Source: Clostridiales bacterium
GTDB taxonomy: Bacteria > Bacillota > Clostridia > Christensenellales > CAG-138
Reading direction: 5' to 3'
Assembly: GCA_012511925.1 (NCBI GenBank)
Contig: JAAZFD010000002.1
Span: forward strand, 1-15,833
DNA: 15,833 nucleotides
Positions within the stretch are counted from its first letter, which is position 1. Every line of letters starts with the position of its first letter. A program made the position numbers and the translations under genes. Under the pieces are notes generated by a model, which was not told where the DNA came from, ran no database searches, and was given only the letters and a program-made list of their open reading frames with translations. This document shows positions 6,928-14,278 of this stretch, piece by piece.

Positions 6928-7905
6928 ATGAGCGAGGTTTACTTATCTGAGGGTAAGACGATTGATGAAGCGATTTTCAACCGTTTAAACAAATTAGGTA
7001 TTTCGATTGACGAAGTTGATATAGATGTTGTTCAGAACGAAACTCGAGGCGTTTTTGGTTTAGGCGCAAAGCCCGCAGTGGTTAAGCTAACTGTGCGTGA
7101 TGTAACCGAAACAGATGTAAAAAAGATGTTCGAGCAGGAGAATAAGCCAAACGAACCTCAAAGAAGGCAAGAGAATACTTACGAGAGCAAGCCACATTAT
7201 GAAACGCAAAGACCTGCAAGGGAAGCTAATGAGGGCAATGCCCAATATGCTCCTAAGCAAAGAAGCTATAACGAGGGCTACAGAAGCACTAGGCTAAATG
7301 GCTACAGGGATAATAGAGAAAATAGAGATTACAGGGATTATAGGGACAATCGGGATAAAAGGGATAACAGAAATTATCAAAAGCCTGTTGTTCAAGCAAG
7401 CACTATCGACTATTCCGAGGAATTTGCGGCTAACAGTGAAGCAGGTAAGTTTTTAATCGAGCTATTAGACAAGATGGGTTGCCCAGCTACAGTATCAGCA
7501 GGTGAAAGCGAGAGGGGCTTACATTTAAAAATCGACACCAAAGAGCCTGGTGCGCTGATTGGTCATAGGGGCGAAACACTTGATGCAATGCAATATCTAA
7601 CACAGCTTAATGTTAATAAAAACAAGGCACAAACCGATTTTATACGGGTTTCTTTGGATGCTCAGGGTTATAGAGTTAAGCGTGAAGAGGTACTGAAAAA
7701 CCTTGCAAGGGCGAAAGCATCTGCCGTAAGAGCGAGTGGGAAGCCCTATAAATTTGAGCCTATGAGTCCTTACGAGCGCAGAATAATTCACTCTGCATTA
7801 CAAGGGCATCCTTATGTAACAACTCATAGCGAGGGCGACGACCCCAAGCGTTATGTGGTTGTAACTGCCAAGCAACAGCAGTATCGCAAGAGAATGCCGC
7901 AGTAG
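6928..7905 (+). CDS. khpB: RNA-binding protein KhpB (Jag/EloR), Jag_N-KH-R3H
   Basis: This 325-residue cytoplasmic RNA-binding protein shows the classic order: Jag_N domain (1-55, with ETRGVFGLGAKPAVV), a long charged linker (about 56-165), a type II KH domain with the GHRG loop at 212-215, and an R3H domain at about 272-315 with ERRIIHSAL. In several Gram-positives KhpB, with KhpA, influences cell elongation and division and binds many RNAs. The linker holds eight tandem tripeptides of the type Y/N-R-D (126-149). AATTGGAGGGAATAAAAC gives a strong ribosome binding site. It lies 28 bp after yidC and ends the cluster before a strong terminator. mnmE, its common next neighbour, is absent. Confidence 0.95.
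   Translation: MSEVYLSEGKTIDEAIFNRLNKLGISIDEVDIDVVQNETRGVFGLGAKPAVVKLTVRDVTETDVKKMFEQENKPNEPQRRQENTYESKPHYETQRPAREANEGNAQYAPKQRSYNEGYRSTRLNGYRDNRENRDYRDYRDNRDKRDNRNYQKPVVQASTIDYSEEFAANSEAGKFLIELLDKMGCPATVSAGESERGLHLKIDTKEPGALIGHRGETLDAMQYLTQLNVNKNKAQTDFIRVSLDAQGYRVKREEVLKNLARAKASAVRASGKPYKFEPMSPYERRIIHSALQGHPYVTTHSEGDDPKRYVVVTAKQQQYRKRMPQ
7303..7374 (+). repeat. Eight tandem 9-bp units in the khpB linker
   Basis: Eight consecutive 9-bp units, variants of TACAGGGAT or AATAGAGAT, encode YRD, NRE, NRD, YRD, YRD, NRD, KRD and NRN. The array is imperfect at DNA level but keeps a strict three-residue period. It probably forms a flexible, RNA-contacting, Arg/Asp-rich linker and could vary in copy number by slippage. 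Confidence 0.85.
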
Positions 7906-7916
7906 AAATAGTAGCT

Positions 7917-7944
7917 AAAACGACCGTAATGCGGTCGTTTTTTT
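7917..7944 (+). terminator. Intrinsic terminator of the rpmH-khpB operon
   Basis: AAAACGACCG (7917-7926) pairs with CGGTCGTTTT (7932-7941) around a 5-nt loop, and the right arm runs into a seven-T tract (7938-7944). It lies 11 bases after the khpB stop. This is a textbook Rho-independent terminator. Confidence 0.93.
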
Positions 7945-8450
7945 GTGCAAGATAGCCAAAATCAAAAATAGAACATTTTAAACGGGTATGAAAAGGAGGA
8001 TGAAAAACAGGGTAAAAAAACCCTTGGAACCAACAAACACCCAAAAGTCGTTGGAGCGGAACTCTTGTTTTCGCCTGCTGATACTTTTGCAACACTTACG
8101 ACCGAAAATGCAGTAGTAATTTATGTGCAAGATAAACCAATATCCTCTTTGATACCCGACAGACGGGCAAATCACTACTCATAAGCAACCCATTTTGTTT
8201 GGCAGAAATACAGCCTTGAAGTGCAGAACCGTATGCAAGTTCGAAAAAGTTTTAAAAATGCAGGTAGCCATAACAAAATATCAACCCACTGAAACAATGC
8301 TTTTTCAATATTTTTACGTTTAGTCTATCAATACTTTTTCCTTTAGTTTAGTGTTCTTAAATATTCGTGAATTTACGGATTTTCGCTATTTTTCTACGGT
8401 ATTTGCTTTGTTTATGTATGTATGCATGATAAAATATAATCTATAATTCT
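7945..8450. other. 506-bp stretch without a recognised gene
   Basis: No protein or known RNA family was recognised between the khpB terminator and the dockerin protein gene. A 70-codon frame without ATG runs from 7972 to a TAA at 8182, and continues in the same frame to a second stop at 8279-8281; it could be a decayed gene or chance. Small hairpins can be drawn, for example CCCG/CGGG around 8156-8168 and CCAAC/GTTGG near 8030-8055. The 11-mer TGTGCAAGATA occurs at 7944-7954 and 8124-8134. The last 150 bases are very AT-rich and hold a possible promoter. Confidence 0.5.
8412..8440 (+). promoter_or_regulatory. Possible promoter of the secreted dockerin protease gene
   Basis: A perfect -10 TATAAT at 8435-8440 is followed by a second at 8442-8447. 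Only a poor -35 (TTATGT at 8412-8417, 17-bp spacing) fits the first. Transcription from near 8447 would leave a short leader ending in the strong Shine-Dalgarno GGAGGTGA at 8453-8460. Confidence 0.4.
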
Positions 8451-8468
8451 ATGGAGGTGAATGTAAAA

Positions 8469-10472
8469 ATGGGGATTTCCATGTGGAGAAAGGTGCTTTG
8501 TTTTGCGCTTAGTATGTGTATGCTCTTTTCGTTTGTTGCGATTGGTGGCAGTTCTGCAAAAGCAAAACAGATAAATGTTGAATCCTTTGGTGCCGATAAT
8601 TACGGAATCGAGATTGGCAAAAGTGCAAGGGTTACTTTTAGTGCGAAAATAAACGGCGAATCACTTAATTCTAAGGTCGCCGTTTTTGATAGCAACGACA
8701 ATTTTGTTACAAAGCTAACTCGCGCAAGCAATGGCGAATATCTTGGAGATGTTCAACTTTCCGCTACCAAAAAGGCTACGAATGTTTATCATCTCAAGGT
8801 TGACGACCAAAAATTCGGCGAGCATGAAATTAGGTTTTATAAAGAACTTAGCGATGCGGATATGCAAGAAAACGCTGCGTTGTGGGCAAGAATAAACAGG
8901 CTAAGGGATTCGTTGCAAAATTTAGGCGCTTCTAACGAGGAAATTGTTAAAAGCGTTTATGATTTTCTATCAAATAACCCCGAAATTGAGACTCTAAGAT
9001 ACGAGAACGAAAAAACTCTAAACTTCGAAACCTATACGGGTATATGCAATGCTTTTTCAATCAGAGAGGAAAAATCTGATGAAGAGATTGAAGCTACAAA
9101 GGCAGATATGGAAGAGGTTTCCGAGGTTTATTATCAAGAAAACGAAACCAAATTAGCTCCAAGCAAAAAGGACATCGGTGTATATGCACCCTATTATGGC
9201 GTTGAAAGCGATTTCACAAAGAAGTACATCACAATGGCCGAAAGCGTAATATCAAAAGCAATGGGCGGAAATGTGTATGGCTATTATGGCAATGGTAGCT
9301 ATGGCTACCCCAAGGCTACGGTTGTTTCCTTCAAAAACTGGAACAAATACGGCTTGATTATGGTTGATAGCCATGGCATGTTGTATAGCAATAAGGTTGC
9401 TATATGCATTTCAAACGAAGCAAAGGGAAGTTATGATTCTGCTGATGTTTCGCAGGGGCATTTAGGTTATGATGCTTATGGCGCATTTCTAATGTCAACG
9501 TACATTAAAAAGTATTGCGGCACACTGCCAGGGAGCATCGTTTATATGGGAATATGCTACGGAATGTATAACAGCACTATGTATTCAACGCTGTTGAACA
9601 TGGGCGCAAGCACGGTTATTGGCTTCACAAACCCTGTTTCGTTCTATTATGATAACCAAATGATGGACGCTTTCTTTAGGCAACTATCCAAAACAGACAC
9701 GGAGACAAATCAGCTTTATACTATTGCAGAGGCTGCTCAAAGTGCTATCGCTAAGCATGGAGAAACCGACCCTTATAGCTCTTATAAGGCAAAGTTTGTG
9801 TATCAGGGTTCAGGAACTGCAAGGCTTACAGATGCAACCTCTGGAGTGCCCGTAACAAGTGTTTCATTGCAGGATGGAATCACGCTTACCGAGGGTGAAA
9901 AGATTCAATTAACGGTTAGTATTTCACCTAATAATGCAAGCGACTACACGGTTGAATTCGAATCGATTCATCCGGATACTGCAAGCGTTACACCCCAAGG
10001 TTTAGTAACTGCACATGAAGCAGGAGCGGCAAAGATTATTTGTAGTGTAATTGATAATGTTTCTAACAAAACCTTCTATGCCGATTGCACGATTACGGTT
10101 GAATCGGGAGTGCCTACATATACGGTTTATTTCAGGGATTGGAACGGCAGCTTGATAGATATTCAAGTGGTTGAAGAAGGCGATGACGCTGTATTGCCAG
10201 ATGAGCCAGAGCGTGAGGGCTATATCTTCAGAAAATGGGATGGCGACCATAGGAATATTACAGAGGATACCACTATTACCGCAGTATATGTTCAAATAGG
10301 CGATGCGAACGATGACGGCAAGGTAAACACTGGTGATGCGACCTATATTTTGAACTACGCTATTGGCAATGTTGAGTTGTCTGAACTTTTTGAGATGGTA
10401 GCCGATTCGAATGGCGATGGTTTGGTAAACTCGGGCGATGCGATAAAGATTCTGTTATTAACTATAGGCTAA
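8469..10472 (+). CDS. Secreted caspase-like (clan CD) cysteine peptidase with BIG2, flg_new/InlB-type and dockerin domains
   Basis: This 667-residue modular exported protein starts at ATG 8469, since GGAGGTGA at 8453-8460 fits it; the in-frame ATG at 8451 overlaps that site. Residues 1-31 form a signal peptide (basic start, hydrophobic core, SSAKA). A beta-rich region follows to about 125, then a helical segment. The peptidase core spans roughly 230-445, with a hydrophobic strand before His302-Gly (LIMVDSHG) and another before Cys363 (SIVYMGICYG), the clan CD His/Cys dyad pattern of clostripain, gingipain and CHAT proteins. GASTVIGF near 379-386 also fits. Next come a BIG2-like domain (about 463-545), a flg_new/InlB-type repeat (550-607, with EGYIFRKWDGD) and a type I dockerin (610-667) with two calcium loops, DANDDGKVNTGD and DSNGDGLVNSGD. 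The dockerin should bind a cohesin on another protein. The substrate is unknown. The gene stands alone with its own terminator. Confidence 0.85.
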   Translation: MGISMWRKVLCFALSMCMLFSFVAIGGSSAKAKQINVESFGADNYGIEIGKSARVTFSAKINGESLNSKVAVFDSNDNFVTKLTRASNGEYLGDVQLSATKKATNVYHLKVDDQKFGEHEIRFYKELSDADMQENAALWARINRLRDSLQNLGASNEEIVKSVYDFLSNNPEIETLRYENEKTLNFETYTGICNAFSIREEKSDEEIEATKADMEEVSEVYYQENETKLAPSKKDIGVYAPYYGVESDFTKKYITMAESVISKAMGGNVYGYYGNGSYGYPKATVVSFKNWNKYGLIMVDSHGMLYSNKVAICISNEAKGSYDSADVSQGHLGYDAYGAFLMSTYIKKYCGTLPGSIVYMGICYGMYNSTMYSTLLNMGASTVIGFTNPVSFYYDNQMMDAFFRQLSKTDTETNQLYTIAEAAQSAIAKHGETDPYSSYKAKFVYQGSGTARLTDATSGVPVTSVSLQDGITLTEGEKIQLTVSISPNNASDYTVEFESIHPDTASVTPQGLVTAHEAGAAKIICSVIDNVSNKTFYADCTITVESGVPTYTVYFRDWNGSLIDIQVVEEGDDAVLPDEPEREGYIFRKWDGDHRNITEDTTITAVYVQIGDANDDGKVNTGDATYILNYAIGNVELSELFEMVADSNGDGLVNSGDAIKILLLTIG

Positions 10473-10485
10473 AACCCCTTTATGA

Positions 10486-10517
10486 TTTCGGCAGGGTGTA
10501 TGCTCTGCCGATTTTTT
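10486..10517 (+). terminator. Intrinsic terminator after the dockerin protease gene
   Basis: TCGGCAG (10488-10494) pairs with CTGCCGA (10505-10511) around a 10-nt loop and is followed by six T residues (10512-10517). It lies 16 bases after the stop codon. The minus-strand gene ending at 10534 has no T-run on its own side of this stem. Confidence 0.85.
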
Positions 10518-10533
10518 ATTCAAAGTTTAGAGT

Positions 10534-10911
10534 CTATTTTTCCTTTGGTTCTTCTAACTCATGCTTTTTCGCCTTATTAAGCCTGTCATAGCCTATGAAG
10601 CACAAAACAATCGATGGCAGAATAAATATTGAAAAGAATATAAACAGTATTGCGCCCAAGCAATAGAGGATTGCGGCGACTAATGCGAATGTTTTCGAGC
10701 TTGATATTACGGCTATCGTATTAAATACTGCCGCAATAGCCACTACTACGATATGCGGAGCGGCGAATGTTGCCGCCAAAGCGCCTACTATTAGGCTAAG
10801 CGCGGTTCCTGCACCGAAAATTGTCTTGCCATAGAACAAGAGTATAAGAATGGTATAAACAATGCCTAATACGGCAGAAATCATAAGCGGTAGGACTATT
10901 CTTCTATTCAT
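10534..10911 (-). CDS. Small four-helix membrane protein of unknown function
   Basis: A 125-residue protein starts at ATG 10911-10909, chosen because AAAAAGGGGATAAC precedes it; an upstream TTG in frame at 10959 lacks a suitable site. It has four hydrophobic stretches (about 7-28, 33-53, 55-72 and 76-106) and a charged lysine/glutamate-rich C-terminal tail (DRLNKAKKHELEEPKEK). Glycine and alanine are common in the helices (GAGTALSLIVGALAATFAAPH). No catalytic or binding motif is recognised. It resembles many small clostridial integral membrane proteins but no family could be named. It is transcribed toward the dockerin protease gene and is separated from the XRE gene by about 215 bp, in which no clear terminator was seen. 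Confidence 0.75.
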   Translation of the reverse strand: MNRRIVLPLMISAVLGIVYTILILLFYGKTIFGAGTALSLIVGALAATFAAPHIVVVAIAAVFNTIAVISSSKTFALVAAILYCLGAILFIFFSIFILPSIVLCFIGYDRLNKAKKHELEEPKEK

Positions 10912-11127
10912 GTTATCCCCTTTTTTATAGATTGTGCAGGGGGAATGAAATTTAATCAACGAATTTAAATATTTGACTTTCGAAAAAGGCTATGCAGGCG
11001 AACCTAATTGCAGTTTATAAAAAATATATCAACCAGCCTGTACATTTTAAGTAGAATGAGTACAAAAAGGCGGAAAATAGGGAATTAAAACCGACATTGA
11101 AACCTAAAAACAGTCCGAGAATCGAAT

Positions 11128-11328
11128 TTAATCAACAAATTCTAATATGTCTTTTACTTCGCAGTTCAATACTCTGCAAAGCGTATCTAAGGTATTTAGC
11201 CTTATTTGCTTTGCCTTGCCCGATTTTATACGAGAAAGGTTTGCAGGGGTTATTCCTACAAGTCGGGATAATTGCATTAAACCTATGCCACGTTTAGCCA
11301 TAATCAAATCGAGATTTATGTGAATCAT
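11128..11328 (-). CDS. Small XRE/Cro-type helix-turn-helix regulator
   Basis: This 66-residue protein is essentially one DNA-binding domain of the XRE (Cro/C1) type, similar to compact YozG-like regulators: helix 1 near 5-14 ([10 protein letters not shown]), the helix-turn-helix near 18-37 ([20 protein letters not shown]), and trailing helices [19 protein letters not shown] near 45-63. The start is ATG at 11328-11326, which overlaps the mnmA TGA stop as ATGA; GAAAGGG upstream can serve as ribosome binding site. A longer frame starting at 11364 would run into mnmA without its own site and is not favoured. The overlap means it is co-transcribed with, and coupled to, mnmA. No sensor domain is present. 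Its target is unknown. Confidence 0.85.
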   Translation of the reverse strand: MIHINLDLIMAKRGIGLMQLSRLVGITPANLSRIKSGKAKQIRLNTLDTLCRVLNCEVKDILEFVD

Positions 11329-12404
11329 TTTATAACCCTTTCTATCACGCCACAGCCCAAGCATTCCTCACCATTATATAGAACCGCATACTGACCAGGG
11401 GTTATTGCACGCTGTAGCTCGTCGAACTCAATCAATGCGCTGTTTTGCTCAACCGTTACGGTTACGGGAGTGTCGGGTTGGCGATATCTGAACTTTGCCA
11501 TGCAACGAAAATGTGTCTTGGGTGCGTTCCCTAAAATAAAATGAAATTTAGATGTTTCTAATGCTTTTGAGTATAGCTCCCTACCCTCTCCCTGCATAAC
11601 TATTAGACGGTTTTTCTCCATATCCTTTTCAACCACGAAAAAACTTTCGCCGCTACCGGTTTTTTGTCCGCCAATTCCAAGTCCTCGTCTTTGCCCTAAT
11701 GTGTAGAACATCAAACCGTCATGCTTGCCTAACACATTGCCTTTTATGTCAACTATATCGCCCTTTTGAGCAGGGAGATATTGCATTAAGAATTGCTTGA
11801 AGTTGCGCTCGCCTATGAAGCAAATACCCGTTGAATCCTTTTTGTTTGCGTTTATTAGTCCTGCATCAAAAGCAATTTGCCGAACCTCGCTTTTTAGTAG
11901 GTCGCCAAGCGGAAAAACTGCCTTTTCAAGCTGTTGTTGATTTAATCCTGCAAGAAAGTAGGTTTGGTCCTTGCTTTTGTCTTTCGCTTTTAGTAGCTTT
12001 ACACCGTCTGTTGTATGCTCTGTTTTTGCATAATGACCTGTAGCCAACGCCGTTGCACCAGATTTTAATGCAAACTCTAAAAACGCTTTGAACTTGATTT
12101 CGCAATTACAAAGCACATCGGGGTTAGGGGTTCTGCCTGCCTTGTATTCCTCTAAAAAATAAGTAAAAACTCGCTCGTAGTATTCCTTTGCGAAGTTTAC
12201 GGTATAGTACGGTATTCCTATTAGTGCGGCGGTTTGACGAACGTCTGAATAATCCTCGGTTGAGGTGCAAAGACCGCTGTCCTCGTTTTCCTCCCAGTTC
12301 TTCATAAAAACGCCCACGCAGTTCACGCCTTGTTTTTTTAGTAATAGTGCTGCGACCGACGAATCTACTCCGCCAGACATTCCTACAACCGTTGTGTTTT
12401 GCAT
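11325..12404 (-). CDS. mnmA: tRNA-specific 2-thiouridylase MnmA
   Basis: MnmA adds sulfur to uridine 34 of Lys, Glu and Gln tRNAs, using ATP and a persulfide relayed from a cysteine desulfurase. The 359-residue protein has the PP-loop SGGVDSS at 10-16, a first catalytic cysteine Cys99 in [11 protein letters not shown], and the persulfide cysteine Cys195 in [10 protein letters not shown], all in expected positions; [12 protein letters not shown] near 235-246 is also typical. The start at 12404 is chosen because GGAGAG lies just upstream; in-frame ATGs further up (for example 12416) overlap the site or the predicted transcript start. The gene is divergent from hflX across a shared promoter region. 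Its stop overlaps the XRE regulator start. Confidence 0.96.
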   Translation of the reverse strand: MQNTTVVGMSGGVDSSVAALLLKKQGVNCVGVFMKNWEENEDSGLCTSTEDYSDVRQTAALIGIPYYTVNFAKEYYERVFTYFLEEYKAGRTPNPDVLCNCEIKFKAFLEFALKSGATALATGHYAKTEHTTDGVKLLKAKDKSKDQTYFLAGLNQQQLEKAVFPLGDLLKSEVRQIAFDAGLINANKKDSTGICFIGERNFKQFLMQYLPAQKGDIVDIKGNVLGKHDGLMFYTLGQRRGLGIGGQKTGSGESFFVVEKDMEKNRLIVMQGEGRELYSKALETSKFHFILGNAPKTHFRCMAKFRYRQPDTPVTVTVEQNSALIEFDELQRAITPGQYAVLYNGEECLGCGVIERVIK

Positions 12405-12422
12405 AATTCTCTCCATAAACAT

Positions 12423-12431
12423 ATTATACCA
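12423..12431 (-). promoter_or_regulatory. Extended -10 promoter of mnmA
   Basis: On the minus strand the sequence reads TGGTATAAT, a perfect -10 (12428-12423) with a TG extension. A TTGAGA element upstream is only 14 bp away, too close for a standard -35, so the extended -10 probably dominates. The transcript would start near 12416, leaving a leader of about 12 bases with the GGAGAG site. Confidence 0.6.
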
Positions 12432-12449
12432 CAAAATTTGGTTCTCAAT

Positions 12450-12478
12450 TTGCTAAAAAGTGTTTGATTGGTTATACT
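12450..12478 (+). promoter_or_regulatory. Promoter of hflX, placed for a leaderless transcript
   Basis: A -35 TTGCTA (12450-12455) and -10 TATACT (12473-12478) are 17 bp apart. The usual start distance puts the first transcribed base at or within a base or two of the ATG at 12485. No Shine-Dalgarno exists upstream, which agrees with leaderless translation. The element lies back to back with the mnmA promoter. Confidence 0.65.
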
Positions 12479-12484
12479 ATTTAT

Positions 12485-14278
12485 ATGGAAAAAAACAAAA
12501 TTCACGGAAACATAAGCGGAATAAGAAACACAATCCTTGAAGCTATGGAGTCGCTTTACGACATTAAAGTGCAAGGCTTTGCAGATATTGAGCTTTTAGA
12601 TTTGATGGCGGAATACTGTGGGAAAATTTCCCGGGAAATATCCGTATATATCGCAAGAGATGGACGAGTGGTGAACGTTTCTGTCGGCGAAATAGACAAG
12701 GTTGAGATGCCCTCAGTTCGGCTTGTACGAAATCTTGACAGGCTGTGCGGTGTTAGGTGCATTCATACTCATCCATCCGGCGACCCGAGGCTATCCTCCG
12801 TCGATTTGGCAACCCTGCATACCGCAAAGCTCGATGCAATGGCGTCCTTGGGGGTTGTTGATGGCAAACCGAGCCTTATGTTTGTTGCTTTTATAGGCGA
12901 AAATACGGATGACGAGCCGCATAGCTCGCTTATTTTCGGGCCGCTTCGACCGTCAAGGCTTCCTAATAAGCTATTGATGAACGAAATCATTTTTGCCGAT
13001 AACAGGCTGAAGTTCAGCACGGTTGAAAACGAAGCAACAAGGGTTGAGCGTGCAGTCTTGGCAGGAATGGATAACGATAAAACGCTTGACTATGACCCGA
13101 TTGAGGAGCTAAAAAGCCTTGCACAAACCGCTGGTGCTGAGGTGGTTGGCAGGTTCGTTCAAAAAGCAAAGCAGGTTGACAAAGCTACCTACTTGGGAAG
13201 CGGCAAAACCGAGGAGCTTTCGCATTTTGTTAGAGAAAAAAATGCCGATGTAATAATCTTTGACGATGAACTAAGCGCGATTCAGATAAGAAACATCGAG
13301 CAAGCAACGGGCGCAAAGGTTATTGATAGAACAGCGCTGATACTTGATATTTTTGCAGCAAGGGCATCCTCACGAGAGGGCAAACTACAGGTAGAGCTTG
13401 CGCAACAAAAGTATAGGTTGCCAAGGTTGTTGGGTTTCGGGACATCTATGTCCCGTTTGGGCGGCGGCATAGGCACGAGAGGACCGGGCGAAAAGAAACT
13501 TGAAGTAGATAAGCGCAGAATTCGCAGGAGAATTTTTGAATTAGAGCAGGAGTTAGAGCAGGTTCAAAAACAAAGAAATCTACGCCGCAAAAAGCGTGAA
13601 AGCGGAAAAACACCACTTGTTTCGCTTGTGGGATATACGAATGCGGGCAAGTCAACGCTTTTGAATGCGCTTTCCGGCTCTGAAGAATATGTCGCTGACC
13701 AGCTATTTGCAACCCTTGACCCCGTTGTGAGAAGAATTACTTTGCCAAACGGATTTGAGATTCTGCTTTCGGATACGGTTGGTTTTATAAACAAATTGCC
13801 GCATGAGTTGGTACACGCTTTCCGTTCAACACTTGAGGAAGTGAACAATTCGGATTTAATTTTGCACGTGGTAGATGCTTCTTCCGATTATTGCGCTAAG
13901 CAAATGTCGGTTGTTGATGAGGTTTTGGAGGACTTAAAGGCTTCTCATATTCCTCAAATACTCGTTAGGAATAAGCTCGATATAAAAGCGGCACATGATG
14001 AGGAAAATTGCAGCGCAAAAATGGGCGTTGACATTTCTGCAACTAAAAAAATTGGTCTGGATAATCTGTTGCACAAAATTGAGGAGATGCTTTTTGGGTC
14101 GAAGAGTTGTGTTGAGCTAAGTATTCCGTATAATCGTTATGATGTTGTGTCGTACATTCGTGCGAATGGCGTTGTGGTTGACGAAAGCCATACAGACGAC
14201 GGTACGCAGGTAAAGGCGATTTTGAATAGTGCGGTCGCAGGGAAAGTTAAAAGTATGTTGGGTGCAACAAGCGTATAA
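12485..14278 (+). CDS. hflX: GTPase HflX with N-terminal RadC/JAMM-like domain
   Basis: HflX binds the 50S subunit and can split stalled or stressed ribosomes in a GTP-dependent way. The 597-residue protein is much longer than compact HflX (about 430) because of an N-terminal domain of about 170 residues, a form I recall from clostridial HflX. That domain carries HTHPSGDPRLSSVD at 94-107, an exact H-x-H-x7-S-x2-D JAMM/RadC metal-site pattern, with Glu51 (REISVYIARDG) a candidate for the upstream acid. The HflX N-domain (from about 187, YLGSGKTEEL at 236-245), a coiled coil near 338-375 and the G domain follow: G1 GYTNAGKS 383-390, G2 FATLDP 408-413, G3 DTVG 430-433, G4 NKLD 496-499. ATG 12485 is chosen over an upstream TTG (12464) because the promoter and absence of a Shine-Dalgarno point to a leaderless start. 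Confidence 0.93.
   Translation: MEKNKIHGNISGIRNTILEAMESLYDIKVQGFADIELLDLMAEYCGKISREISVYIARDGRVVNVSVGEIDKVEMPSVRLVRNLDRLCGVRCIHTHPSGDPRLSSVDLATLHTAKLDAMASLGVVDGKPSLMFVAFIGENTDDEPHSSLIFGPLRPSRLPNKLLMNEIIFADNRLKFSTVENEATRVERAVLAGMDNDKTLDYDPIEELKSLAQTAGAEVVGRFVQKAKQVDKATYLGSGKTEELSHFVREKNADVIIFDDELSAIQIRNIEQATGAKVIDRTALILDIFAARASSREGKLQVELAQQKYRLPRLLGFGTSMSRLGGGIGTRGPGEKKLEVDKRRIRRRIFELEQELEQVQKQRNLRRKKRESGKTPLVSLVGYTNAGKSTLLNALSGSEEYVADQLFATLDPVVRRITLPNGFEILLSDTVGFINKLPHELVHAFRSTLEEVNNSDLILHVVDASSDYCAKQMSVVDEVLEDLKASHIPQILVRNKLDIKAAHDEENCSAKMGVDISATKKIGLDNLLHKIEEMLFGSKSCVELSIPYNRYDVVSYIRANGVVVDESHTDDGTQVKAILNSAVAGKVKSMLGATSV

Noticed and set aside
7988..8116. 42-codon small gene beginning MKRRMKNRVKKPLEP
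   Set aside because: The only strong Shine-Dalgarno (AGGAGG at 7994-7999) lies inside the frame and directly touches the next ATG at 8000, so no start is properly spaced. The peptide matches nothing I recognise.
7978..8175. Minus-strand open frame of 65 codons with hydrophobic C-terminus
   Set aside because: No ribosome binding site and composition as expected from AT-rich antisense sequence.
7945..8450. 6S RNA, tmRNA, SRP RNA or RNase P RNA in the gap after khpB
   Set aside because: None of the diagnostic sequences (for example the SRP GGAAGCAGC-type loop, the RNase P GAGGAAAGTCC core or a tmRNA tRNA-like end) is present.
10912..11127. Gene in the 216-bp gap between the membrane protein and XRE genes
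   Set aside because: No frame with a start signal was found on either strand; only a weak repeat of the XRE 3' end is visible.
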